Below, piece after piece: positions 1 through 6,778 of a DNA stretch of 11,662 bases. Each line of letters starts with the position of its first letter. Position 1 is the stretch's first letter. Source of the stretch: Gammaproteobacteria bacterium. GTDB lineage: Bacteria > Pseudomonadota > Gammaproteobacteria > UBA6429 > Thiohalophilaceae. The DNA is taken from positions 1 to 11,662 of the forward strand of contig JAADGZ010000214.1 of the NCBI GenBank assembly GCA_013152045.1, given 5' to 3'. The position numbers and the translations under genes were made by a program. A model generated the notes under the pieces. That model did not search any database, was not told the origin of the DNA, and saw nothing but the letters and a program-made list of their open reading frames with translations.

Positions 1-59
1 CTTTCCAACTGATTTATTGGTCACAATCGCAAAGCATAGCAACAGAAAATATCTCCTGG

Positions 60-84
60 CTGTCACTTTTGTGACAGTTTTTTT
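60..84 (+). terminator. Probable rho-independent terminator of an upstream gene
   Basis: A perfect 7-bp inverted repeat (CTGTCAC at 60-66, GTGACAG at 71-77) encloses a TTTT loop and is followed directly by seven T residues at 78-84. This is the classical form of an intrinsic terminator read on the plus strand. It would end a transcript entering from the left, whose gene lies outside the window. The TGTGAC half-sites could also attract a regulator, but the T-tract favours termination. Confidence 0.6.
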
Positions 85-270
85 CAATGTGACCATCTAG
101 GCTACATAATTTGAGAGCTGATTGCTGTTATATCGTTGGTATATTTCATAAAGATGGGTTGAATAATATTCAGCCCTAACTGTTGAGAGGATGAGTTAGC
201 TGGTTCTGGGGCATAATTGCCGAAGGCGTTCAGTAACATATAAACTGCTGGTAACTAAGAGGCGGAGGCA
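85..270 (+). other. Leader of the serine hydrolase gene, no gene seen
   Basis: No open frame with a credible ribosome site is visible between the terminator-like hairpin and the ATG at 271. The stretch is AT-rich and presumably holds the promoter of the hydrolase gene, but I see no pair of -35/-10 hexamers at good spacing. An AGAGG/GGAGG purine block lies just before the ATG at 271. Confidence 0.4.
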
Positions 271-1773
271 ATGCAGGAAAATACAGCATGGCTGAGCGTT
301 AGGCGTGCAGTTTTATCAGCATCTTTATTGCTGTTACTGTTTGTTGGTGATAGCTGTACTCGGCAGTTGTTTGACACGCAGAATTCAATCGAGGTTTTAT
401 CTGATTATTTTGATAGACATATTCCCCGGTTGATGAAACTGTATGATGTTCCGGGATTGAGTGTAGCACTTGTTCGCAACGGCGAATTGGCGTGGTCTGC
501 TGCTTATGGATACGCTGATCCTGAGCATAATCGCAAGATGACTATTGACGCCATCTATCGGGTGGAGTCAATTTCTAAGTCGGTAACTGCCTGGGGGGTT
601 ATCAGACTGGCCGAGCAGGGACTGATTGATCTTGATGCTCCAGTACAGCAGTATCTGGGTAACTGGGAGCTGCCAGAATCGGAATACTCCGAGCAAAAAG
701 TTACCATACGAAGACTGTTGAGTCACAATGCTGGTATGCCGTTGGGAACCATCGGCATGGAGATGGAATATTCACTGGAGGATGACGATGTACCTTCGTT
801 GCAGAAAATTCTTTCACATGAGGCGCGACTCATTCGTGAGCCTGGCTCGGGGTTTTTATATTCCAATACCGGATTCAATTTACTTGAGCTACTTATCGAA
901 GAGGTAAGCGGTCGGAAATTTGCAGAATACATGGCGGATGAGGTGTTGACGCCACTTGGAATGCATGATTCTAGTTTTGTCTGGAATGATAGGCTCTTGT
1001 CGGCGATGCCTAGCGGATATGATCTGCAGGGCAGGTTGGTGCCGATGTATGTCTACCCGATGAAGGCCTCCGGTGGATTGTTTGCGCCGGTAAAAGATAT
1101 AGCTCGGTTTGTTGGTGCCGGGATGATAGCTTCAAAGTATGTGGATCATGCTGTGCTTGGAGATGAAGGTATCCGCAAGCTTTATACTCCGCAGGTATCT
1201 GTGTCCGGTATTCTGGGCCTTGTTGCTGATTCGTATGGACTCGGATATTTCATAGAAAATCTTTCCGGCGGTCAACGGGCGGTATGGCATGGAGGACAGG
1301 GACATGGATGGATGGCCCATTTTTATGCCGTTCCAGAATCTGGTGATGGAATCGTTATTTTGACCAATAGCCAGCGTAGCTGGCCAGTTATAGCTCAGAT
1401 GCTAAGTGATTGGGCGAGGTGGAGCGGTTACGGTTCGGTAAAAATGGGTCGAATTATTTATGGAATAATTGCACTGCGGATATTTATTGGCATAGTTGTT
1501 TTGGTTTCGCTGTGGAAAACGTATCGCCTGGTGCGGGGACTGCACAGTGGTAATCGTAGGTGGTCGCCATTGTCCAGATATTTCCGCAAAATGCGGCTGT
1601 TACAGGCAGTACTGGGCGTAGGTATTATGGCTGCTTTAGCGTGGAGTGCTAGTCAGTCTTATCTAATAGTATCGTCGATATTTCCCGTTACTGTCGGCTG
1701 GGCCGGGGTTTCGTTCTTTGTTTTGGCGATCATTTTGATTCTGTCAGCATTGTTGCCTCGTGTTAAGAATTAA
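271..1773 (+). CDS. Serine hydrolase of the beta-lactamase/PBP4-type (class C) family with C-terminal membrane spans
   Basis: Predicted envelope serine hydrolase of the beta-lactamase-related family (AmpC, EstB, PBP4* relatives); members are esterases, peptidases or amidases, and the substrate cannot be read from sequence. Seen: an N-terminal hydrophobic segment (about 12-27) with a nearby Cys29 in a poor lipobox; the SxxK motif Ser100-Ile-Ser-Lys103; the YxN motif Tyr197-Ser-Asn199; and His340-Gly-Gly342 in place of the KTG box, as in class C-like esterases. Three hydrophobic segments follow at about 395-416, 444-467 and 473-495, so the catalytic domain (about 40-380) should lie outside the inner membrane, tethered at both ends. 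The start is supported by purine-rich AGAGG 8 nt before the ATG. The next gene follows after 95 bp on the same strand. Resistance to beta-lactams should not be inferred from this family match. Confidence 0.85.
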   Translation: MQENTAWLSVRRAVLSASLLLLLFVGDSCTRQLFDTQNSIEVLSDYFDRHIPRLMKLYDVPGLSVALVRNGELAWSAAYGYADPEHNRKMTIDAIYRVESISKSVTAWGVIRLAEQGLIDLDAPVQQYLGNWELPESEYSEQKVTIRRLLSHNAGMPLGTIGMEMEYSLEDDDVPSLQKILSHEARLIREPGSGFLYSNTGFNLLELLIEEVSGRKFAEYMADEVLTPLGMHDSSFVWNDRLLSAMPSGYDLQGRLVPMYVYPMKASGGLFAPVKDIARFVGAGMIASKYVDHAVLGDEGIRKLYTPQVSVSGILGLVADSYGLGYFIENLSGGQRAVWHGGQGHGWMAHFYAVPESGDGIVILTNSQRSWPVIAQMLSDWARWSGYGSVKMGRIIYGIIALRIFIGIVVLVSLWKTYRLVRGLHSGNRRWSPLSRYFRKMRLLQAVLGVGIMAALAWSASQSYLIVSSIFPVTVGWAGVSFFVLAIILILSALLPRVKN

Positions 1774-1782
1774 ACAGAACAA

Positions 1783-1798
1783 AGACTGACGTCAGTCT
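1783..1798. promoter_or_regulatory. 16-bp perfect palindrome, possible operator
   Basis: AGACTGACGTCAGTCT is a perfect inverted repeat without a loop, so it would make a poor RNA hairpin but a good binding site for a dimeric regulator. It lies 10 bp after the hydrolase stop codon and about 70 bp before the DUF6544 start. There is no T-tract. A role as operator is inference; no local regulator gene is present. Confidence 0.3.
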
Positions 1799-1868
1799 CT
1801 GAGAAAATGAATTTAATATAGTCTGGATTGCTGTTGGACAAACTGTTAGGCAGAATGGAGTAGCCAGC

Positions 1869-2726
1869 ATGTGGTGGAAAGTAATTTTAATTATTCTCGT
1901 TGTTCTAGTATTTGTTATTACGCTGACAATTTTCTACGGCATAAACCGCTGGCAATCGGAAACGAGGGATCTATATGCGAAAATCGAATCGAGACGCATC
2001 CCGATTATCCCGAAATCCTGCCATTTGTGCGAACTAGAAGGACTACCGGCACCTGTTCAGCGTTACTTTCGTACAGTCTTGAAAGAAGACCAGCCAATGA
2101 TTGCGGCTGTTAGTGTAAAACACACCGGAACCTTCAATATGAGTGAAACCGGTGAGCAGTGGAAACCATTTAAATCGACTCAACGCGTCATCACTCAGCT
2201 TCCAGGCTTTGTCTGGGATGCTCGCATTCGCATGGCACCGGCAATGACTGTTCATGTCCATGATGCTTACGTTGTGGCGGAGGGCGTTTTGACTGCGAAG
2301 CTGTTCGGCCTTTTTACTGTTATGAAGTTGCCAAGCACCCGGGAACTGGCGCAAGGAGAGCTGATGCGTTTTTTCGCTGAAGCCGCATGGTCCCCTACCG
2401 CGCTTCTGCCGGGTCAGGGCGTGGTTTGGGAAGCCATTGATGATACACAGGCCAGTGCAACGCTTACCGATGGCGCAACCACAGTAAAATTGGTATTTCA
2501 GTTTAATGCTCAGGGCTTAATTACTGCAGTACGTTCCGACGGGCGATACCGTGAAATGAATGGTGTGCAGCTAGCTACCCCCTGGCAAGGTCGTTTCTGG
2601 GACTACGAGTTGCGTGCTGGTATGCTGATACCACTTGAAGGTGAAGTAGCGTGGTTGCTGGAGAAAGGGCCAAAACCTTATTGGCGCGGCCGTATTCAGA
2701 AAATCGAATATGAATATGCCCAATGA
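1869..2726 (+). CDS. DUF6544 family membrane-anchored protein
   Basis: Protein of unknown function resembling the DUF6544 (formerly DUF6920) family. Seen: one strong membrane segment at about residues 5-27, then a soluble domain of about 255 residues. This begins with a Leu-Pro-x-Pro-Val-Gln-Arg-Tyr-Phe element (about 59-67), which I associate with the family, and runs to the C-terminus through beta-rich sequence with many Trp residues. The anchor suggests a single-pass inner membrane protein with the domain in the periplasm, though topology is inferred. GGAG lies 8 nt before the ATG and fits the start. It follows the serine hydrolase gene after 95 bp on the same strand and may be co-transcribed, but the palindrome in the gap leaves room for separate control. 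No catalytic residues can be assigned. Confidence 0.7.
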   Translation: MWWKVILIILVVLVFVITLTIFYGINRWQSETRDLYAKIESRRIPIIPKSCHLCELEGLPAPVQRYFRTVLKEDQPMIAAVSVKHTGTFNMSETGEQWKPFKSTQRVITQLPGFVWDARIRMAPAMTVHVHDAYVVAEGVLTAKLFGLFTVMKLPSTRELAQGELMRFFAEAAWSPTALLPGQGVVWEAIDDTQASATLTDGATTVKLVFQFNAQGLITAVRSDGRYREMNGVQLATPWQGRFWDYELRAGMLIPLEGEVAWLLEKGPKPYWRGRIQKIEYEYAQ

Positions 2727-2770
2727 GGAGCAATTGTTCAGGTCGCCGGTCGTTCTTTATGTCGCCTGCC

Positions 2771-2938
2771 TCACCAATAGCCCCAGCCGATTAGCAAGAC
2801 TATCAAACCCAGTGCCAGAATGAGCCAAGCGCCGGTAGTAGCAGAATGCCCGGGATAAATAGGCCGATCACCAGACTGGATCCCAGAAATACCAGTATGG
2901 CGATAATAATGCAGGGCCAGTGAGAGTCTGTTAGTCAG
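2771..2938 (-). pseudogene. Internally deleted remnant of a DedA-family gene
   Basis: Read on the minus strand, 2938-2831 matches the 5' part of the intact DedA gene at 8484-9098: over 108 aligned bases (partner 8965-9072, no gaps) I count 12 differences, mostly transitions, about 89% identity. It encodes the equivalent of DedA residues about 11-45 (SHWPCIII, VIGLFIPG, LLLPA). The sequence then jumps, with a frame change, to a piece encoding WLILALGL and LLIG, matching DedA residues about 177-190, and ends in TGA at 2771-2773. About 130 codons are missing. The conserved Glu28 is Gly here, the Trp10 codon is a stop, and there is no start codon. The 3' block is more diverged at DNA level than the 5' block. 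It is best explained as the residue of a duplicated DedA gene. Confidence 0.75.
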
Positions 2939-3217
2939 CCTGTTGGATAGTGGTTTGTTTGCGGTAGTTCTCTGTTTGTGTTTTTGGACTGGGTTAAATT
3001 GTGACGCATGTCAGTCTTATCTGTCTTTTATTTCCATAATTATTGTATAAGCGCACCCTTTATAAGGTTCAGTGTAACCTGGGTTGCTGCATAAATTTGG
3101 ACAGAAATGCGAGAATATTTAAAATACCCTACAGCGAATCAGCGGGAAATGAAATTTAGAGAGATTAAAATTCAGGCCAGTATTTAACTAACCATAAATT
3201 TTAAGAGGAGTTAACCG
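2939..3217 (+). other. Gene-free upstream region of the DUF2934/PilZ pair
   Basis: No credible coding frame is visible on either strand. The region is AT-rich, with TATAAG at 3046-3051 as a possible -10 but no good -35 partner. It most likely holds the promoter and a leader for the gene at 3218. A ribosome site (AAGAGGAG) lies 7 nt before that gene's ATG. Confidence 0.35.
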
Positions 3218-3505
3218 ATGGCAACAAAGCAAAAAGGAGCGGTTGCAAATCCCCTTTCCCATAAAAAAACCGCTAGCAAGAAAAAAACTGCAAAAAAACT
3301 AGTCAGTCAGAAGCGTGCTGTCCCTAGAGTCAGCAATTGCAAAACCACCACTTCGTCCATCGGTGCCGGATCCCGCAGGAAAATGATCGCTGAGGAGGCC
3401 TACTTTCTTTCGCTTCAACGTTGTTCCGAAGTAGGCTCAGCGCTGGAGGACTGGTTGATTGCCGAAGCGCAGGTCGATCGGAAACTCGCCGGTCAGAAGG
3501 GGTAA
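3218..3505 (+). CDS. Lysine-rich DUF2934 domain protein
   Basis: Small protein (95 aa) in two parts. Residues 1-55 are low-complexity and basic, with KKTASKKKTAKK runs resembling histone H1-like or AlgP-like tails, and could bind nucleic acid or another polyanion. Residues about 53-90 match the DUF2934 pattern: a basic start, an Ala-Tyr pair, a Glu-Asp-Trp and an Ala-Glu-Ala near the end. Function is unknown for the family. The start is supported by AAGAGGAG 7 nt upstream. The PilZ gene starts 3 bp after this stop codon, so the two almost certainly share a transcript. DNA binding is inferred from charge only. Confidence 0.75.
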   Translation: MATKQKGAVANPLSHKKTASKKKTAKKLVSQKRAVPRVSNCKTTTSSIGAGSRRKMIAEEAYFLSLQRCSEVGSALEDWLIAEAQVDRKLAGQKG

Positions 3506-3508
3506 AAA

Positions 3509-3808
3509 ATGGAACATCGTTATTTTCCCCGTCATATTGAGAATTTTAAGGTCACCCTGAAGGGCAAGATTGGAAAAACGATAGCTACCCGCGTACTTGA
3601 TGTTAGCCGGGAAGGTCTGTGTGTCAGCGTGAAGGGTTCGCCGATTCCCTCGGGGGCTATGGTTGATGTGATTATGCCCAGAGACAAGCAGAGTCTGTTT
3701 GGCTCATGTAGCCAGCGCGCCTTCGTGGCGTATGCCAAGCCCGGGACATTAGGCCTGTGGCTGATTGATGCGGCAAAAAGATTTGATAAGACGCTTGCCG
3801 ACAACTGA
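3509..3808 (+). CDS. Single-domain PilZ protein (predicted c-di-GMP receptor)
   Basis: A stand-alone PilZ domain of 99 residues. Seen: the N-terminal Arg4-x3-Arg8 motif and Asp31-x-Ser33-x2-Gly36, the two elements that hold cyclic di-GMP in PilZ proteins, then beta-strand-rich sequence to the C-terminus. Known for the family: ligand binding changes contacts with motility, exopolysaccharide or transcription partners. The partner here is unknown; the co-transcribed DUF2934 protein is the obvious candidate. The ribosome site AAGGGG overlaps the stop codon region of the upstream gene, so translation is probably coupled. All motif residues are intact, so c-di-GMP binding is likely. Confidence 0.85.
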   Translation: MEHRYFPRHIENFKVTLKGKIGKTIATRVLDVSREGLCVSVKGSPIPSGAMVDVIMPRDKQSLFGSCSQRAFVAYAKPGTLGLWLIDAAKRFDKTLADN

Positions 3809-4040
3809 TAACAGTGCCCGTAGATAAAGCAGCCATACATGTGCTGGAAAGTATTTCGTTAGCTATCTTCTATGGCTTCAATTGCACTGCTGTGGCGGTA
3901 TTCAGTGAACCAAATAGGAATATGCTCATGCCGCCGAGCTATGCAGATGCAACCTGGGTGACAGCAAAAAAACACAGCGCATGATAGCGTATTTTTCAAG
4001 CTGGGAAATAAACTGTTAATCAAGGAAAAGGCAGCATCTC

Positions 4041-4640
4041 ATGACAAATGGGCAACCGCTAGATAACAAGTATAAAGGTGCCTGCCTGGAGCTGGCTATT
4101 GGTCTTTATAGCAGCGAGGAAAAGACATTACAAACAATTGAAAAGTTGATTAAAGAGAAATTTCCTGCCGACCAGCTTTCATTGCTGCGTAAAGCCGGTG
4201 GTACGGGGGTGGGGCTGGCTTATACCAATACAAAAGAACGAGTTAAAGCCTGGGGTAAACATGGTGTGGTCTGGGGTGTTTTATGGGGTATGTCGGCGGG
4301 GACTACCGGGCTTTTTGTGTTGCCGGGACTGGGACCTTTACTCGCTGTTGGTCCAGTTGTGGAGGCTCTGGGTGAAGCTATCGCCAGTGTGGTCGCACCG
4401 GAGGGTGCCGTTGTTTTGACGCAACTGGCCAGTGCGTTGCACAGCATTGGCGTACCCGCATCGGCTATTGAACAGATCCATCGCGCAATTGAAACGGATC
4501 ACTATGTCATTATTTTGCAGTGCGATTCGGAGCAGGCCAGTCATTGTGCCATGCGTCTGGGTTCGGTGGGTGCGGATTCAGTTATTATGATGCCCGGTGA
4601 GTCCTTCGGCTCCGCTGAGGAGAGCCTTGTCGAACCATGA
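4041..4640 (+). CDS. YflT/DUF1269-like glycine-rich membrane protein
   Basis: Resembles the loose group of general-stress membrane proteins (YflT/17M and DUF1269 type). Residues about 14-60 form an alpha/beta segment ending in a Gly-rich turn. Residues about 74-120 are hydrophobic and rich in Gly and small residues (VVWGVLWG, GPLLAVG), fitting a membrane-inserted hairpin. Residues about 125-190 form a second alpha/beta segment with a helix (SAIEQIHRAIETDHYVIIL) typical of the C-terminal part of such proteins. AAGGAAAAGG lies about 9-12 nt before the ATG. Residues 195-199 and the TGA stop lie inside the left end of the interspersed repeat starting at 4622, so the native C-terminus has probably been replaced. 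Family assignment is by architecture and is moderate; stress induction is inferred. Confidence 0.6.
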   Translation: MTNGQPLDNKYKGACLELAIGLYSSEEKTLQTIEKLIKEKFPADQLSLLRKAGGTGVGLAYTNTKERVKAWGKHGVVWGVLWGMSAGTTGLFVLPGLGPLLAVGPVVEALGEAIASVVAPEGAVVLTQLASALHSIGVPASAIEQIHRAIETDHYVIILQCDSEQASHCAMRLGSVGADSVIMMPGESFGSAEESLVEP

Positions 4641-4743
4641 ACGTGGAGGAAACACTGTAAATTAGAGTACTTAATCTGCTTGTCCTTCGACAAGCTCAGG
4701 ACGAACGGTTTTTCCATAACTGTATTGGTATTCGGAACAGCTA
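4622..4743 (+). repeat. Interspersed repeat, copy A (TTCGACAAGCTC type)
   Basis: This 122-bp stretch aligns with 6657-6773 in the same orientation at about 90% identity (7 substitutions and 5 gap positions by my count). It carries two complementary cores, GAGCCTTGTCGAA at its left and TTCGACAAGCTC at its right; the latter sits in a hairpin with stem GTCCT/AGGAC (4682-4686 and 4698-4702). The left hairpin arm present in copy B is missing here, replaced by the end of the upstream gene. It has the form of a REP-like palindromic element and encodes no protein. Confidence 0.8.
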
Positions 4744-4775
4744 AATAGCTGTTTGCTAGCCGGGATAAATTTTGG

Positions 4776-5705
4776 CTAAGCTTTAGCGATTGATGATTGC
4801 AACTCAAAGGATTTAAAATCCCAGTCGCTACATGCACAGCCTGCCTGGTAAGCACTTTCCATAAAATGCATAATAGTCTGGCTGGGGTTTTGAGATTGTC
4901 GTACTGACTCGTAAGGCAAAAAGGCCATGGCATAACCCGGATCTGTATTCCAGAGAGCAGCTTCTGGTTCGATGTGCTGATCGGTCAGGCCCTCTGGTTG
5001 CGGATATACATAGGCATAAAAAGCGGCTTCTCTCACTACTTCATCTCCCGCCCAGAAGCCAAAGCTCATAACTTCATGGGAGTATGCTTCTCGTTCGACA
5101 TTGCTTGGCCATTCTTTTTCCGGTGCGCGTTTACCAGAAAACCGTGTAACAACAAGATCCAAGTGATGCCAGAAAAGATGTACAGGCGTGCTTTTCCCGG
5201 TGTATAAGGCTCTGTAATTTTCAAATACGGAGCCAACAAGCACCAGGATTCTCCAAAATCTATTTACATATTCCTTATCGTAGTTAGCTTCAAGGTGATT
5301 GTTTTCGAAAGGCTGCTTACTGATATTATCGTAGGGGACAGCTTTTATTTTAGCCTCTATTCCAAGTTTCAGAAGAGTGCCAATAACATTTTGGTAGAAT
5401 TGCGAGACGGACATTCCATCTAAATTAATTAACTCGAGTTCGCCAGTGCTGGCTCTAATTGAAAGCACATGATGTATGAAGTCAAATTCGATTTCAAACA
5501 TCATTCCGTGATAAGGAATGGGGCGTGTTGTCAGGCCGCGTGTCGATATATATAGTGGAGCATGCCACCAATGATTTGTTTTCGGAAAAAGGCTCAGTCT
5601 TATTTTTCCAACAATCTGTATATAAAGATGCAGTGTTCTTTTTGTTTCCTCCCATTCATCTAATGGCAGTGGAGGGTATGTGGTGTATGGCGTTTGATTA
5701 AGCAT
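4776..5705 (-). CDS. DUF5996 family protein
   Basis: A 309-residue protein with strong resemblance to DUF5996 along its whole length. Elements I associate with the family: a Trp followed by TLHLYIQIVGKIRLSL near the N-terminus, NHWWHAPLYISTRGLTT, a FEIEFDF strand, TPVHLFWHHLDLVVTRFSG, REAYSHEVMSFGFWAG, AFYAYVYPQP, and a C-terminal LPYE segment followed by a Trp-Asp. No function is known. There is no signal peptide or membrane segment, so it is probably cytoplasmic. The ATG at 5705 is chosen over an in-frame TTG at 5741 because GGAG lies 6 nt before it. It diverges from the pirin gene across 204 bp and both are bracketed by copies of one repeat. Confidence 0.8.
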   Translation of the reverse strand: MLNQTPYTTYPPLPLDEWEETKRTLHLYIQIVGKIRLSLFPKTNHWWHAPLYISTRGLTTRPIPYHGMMFEIEFDFIHHVLSIRASTGELELINLDGMSVSQFYQNVIGTLLKLGIEAKIKAVPYDNISKQPFENNHLEANYDKEYVNRFWRILVLVGSVFENYRALYTGKSTPVHLFWHHLDLVVTRFSGKRAPEKEWPSNVEREAYSHEVMSFGFWAGDEVVREAAFYAYVYPQPEGLTDQHIEPEAALWNTDPGYAMAFLPYESVRQSQNPSQTIMHFMESAYQAGCACSDWDFKSFELQSSIAKA

Positions 5706-5711
5706 GACGAA

Positions 5712-5715
5712 CTCC
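5712..5715 (-). promoter_or_regulatory. Ribosome binding site fixing the DUF5996 start
   Basis: GGAG on the minus strand, 6 nt before the ATG at 5705. It decides against the upstream in-frame TTG at 5741, which would add 12 residues. Confidence 0.6.
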
Positions 5716-5909
5716 GTTTTGTGATATTCCCATGTTAACAACGATTATTGATTCAACAACCTTATAAAATAATCTCGACGGCATGAAACTGTCCTTTCGT
5801 ACAGGTTCCCTTAGACTGGTTTTTCGAGACAATCTACAAAAGCGACCAATGACTGATGCCTGTGGGCATAAAATCCGATTTATTTCGAGAACCTAATCGA
5901 GAATTGATC

Positions 5910-6608
5910 ATGTTGATGTTACGTAAAAGTGAGGCGCGGGGAAAGGCTGATCACGGCTGGCTAGATACTCGCCATACATTTTCATTTGCAAACTATTATG
6001 ACCCTGATCATATGGGGTTCTCGGTACTAAGAGTCATTAATGATGATCGAGTTGCTGCGGGCGGTGGGTTTCCCACTCATAGTCATAGTGATATGGAAAT
6101 TATTAGCTATGTGCTGGATGGAGCGCTGGAACACAAAGACAGTATGGGCAACGGATCAGTGATAAAGGCAGGTGAATTTCAGGTTATGAGTGCCGGCACC
6201 GGAGTAACGCATAGTGAGTACAACCCATCAAATAGTGAGGCAATGCGTTTTCTGCAAATATGGATGATGCCTGATAAATCAGGGCTAAGTCCCTCTTATC
6301 AGCAACCTGAAATTAGATCAGAATCCATCCAGGGAAAACTATACCTGATTGCGTCAGATAAGCCTGAAAACGGGGCTGCAAAAATTCATCAACGGGCAGA
6401 TGTCTATGTCTGCAAAATTCGAGATGGCGATGTTGTCAGGTATGTTTTCAACCCTGGTCGCCGAGGATGGTTGCATGTTGCCAAAGGACGTGTGCGCTTA
6501 AATGAGCTTGCCTTAGAGGAAGGTGATGGCGTGGCCATTAATGACGAGCGTGAAATTATGCTTATAAGTGGTGATGAAGCGGACATACTGTTGTTTGATT
6601 TGCCCTAA
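5910..6608 (+). CDS. Pirin family bicupin, YhhW-type
   Basis: A bicupin close to E. coli YhhW, a protein with quercetin 2,3-dioxygenase activity in vitro; the physiological substrate is unknown. Seen: an N-terminal GWLDTRHTFSFANYYDP block, then the metal ligands of the first cupin, His57, His59, His101 and Glu103, at the same numbers as I recall for YhhW. The C-terminal cupin (about 135-232) lacks such ligands and ends in LLFDLP. The 232-residue length fits. An in-frame ATG at 5856 would add 18 residues; I prefer 5910 because MLMLRKSEARG aligns with the YhhW N-terminus and GAGA lies about 7 nt before it. No signal peptide, so cytoplasmic. Divergent from DUF5996; a repeat hairpin begins 36 bp after the stop. 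Confidence 0.9.
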   Translation: MLMLRKSEARGKADHGWLDTRHTFSFANYYDPDHMGFSVLRVINDDRVAAGGGFPTHSHSDMEIISYVLDGALEHKDSMGNGSVIKAGEFQVMSAGTGVTHSEYNPSNSEAMRFLQIWMMPDKSGLSPSYQQPEIRSESIQGKLYLIASDKPENGAAKIHQRADVYVCKIRDGDVVRYVFNPGRRGWLHVAKGRVRLNELALEEGDGVAINDEREIMLISGDEADILLFDLP

Positions 6609-6644
6609 ATAGGCTTTCCAAATACTAGATCACTTTTAAGTTTT

Positions 6645-6773
6645 CACGTTCGTGGTGAGCTTGTCGAACCATGAACGTGGAAATACTGTAAATAGAGAAC
6701 GTAATCTGCTTGCCCTTCGACAAGCTCAGGACGAACGGTTTTTCCAAAACTGTACTGGTATTCGAAACAGCTA
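6645..6773 (+). repeat. Interspersed repeat, copy B, with intact left hairpin
   Basis: 6657-6773 is the partner of copy A (4622-4743). This copy also has the left palindrome intact: CACGTTCGTGG (6645-6655) pairs with CCATGAACGTG (6669-6679) with one G-T pair, around a loop containing GAGCTTGTCGAA. The right half carries TTCGACAAGCTC in opposite orientation. Two oppositely oriented palindromes in one unit resemble the BIME arrangement of REP elements. It begins 36 bp after the pirin stop and may act as an mRNA 3' end stabiliser or partial terminator. Confidence 0.8.
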
Positions 6774-6778
6774 TTTCT

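Noticed and set aside
60..77. CRP-type binding site
   Set aside because: The half-sites are in the wrong orientation and spacing for TGTGA-N6-TCACA, and the T-tract makes a terminator the simpler reading.
271..1773. Beta-lactam resistance gene
   Set aside because: The class C-like motifs are shared with many esterases and peptidases, HGG replaces KTG, and the C-terminal membrane spans are not those of a periplasmic AmpC.
3809..4040. Small gene or RNA between PilZ and the YflT-like gene
   Set aside because: No frame with a ribosome site and no stable hairpin was found; it is probably just the upstream region of the next gene.
4541..4933. Minus-strand open frame containing FVLSLSKDKQ
   Set aside because: It runs through repeat copy A and antisense to two better supported genes (YflT-like and, in another frame, DUF5996).
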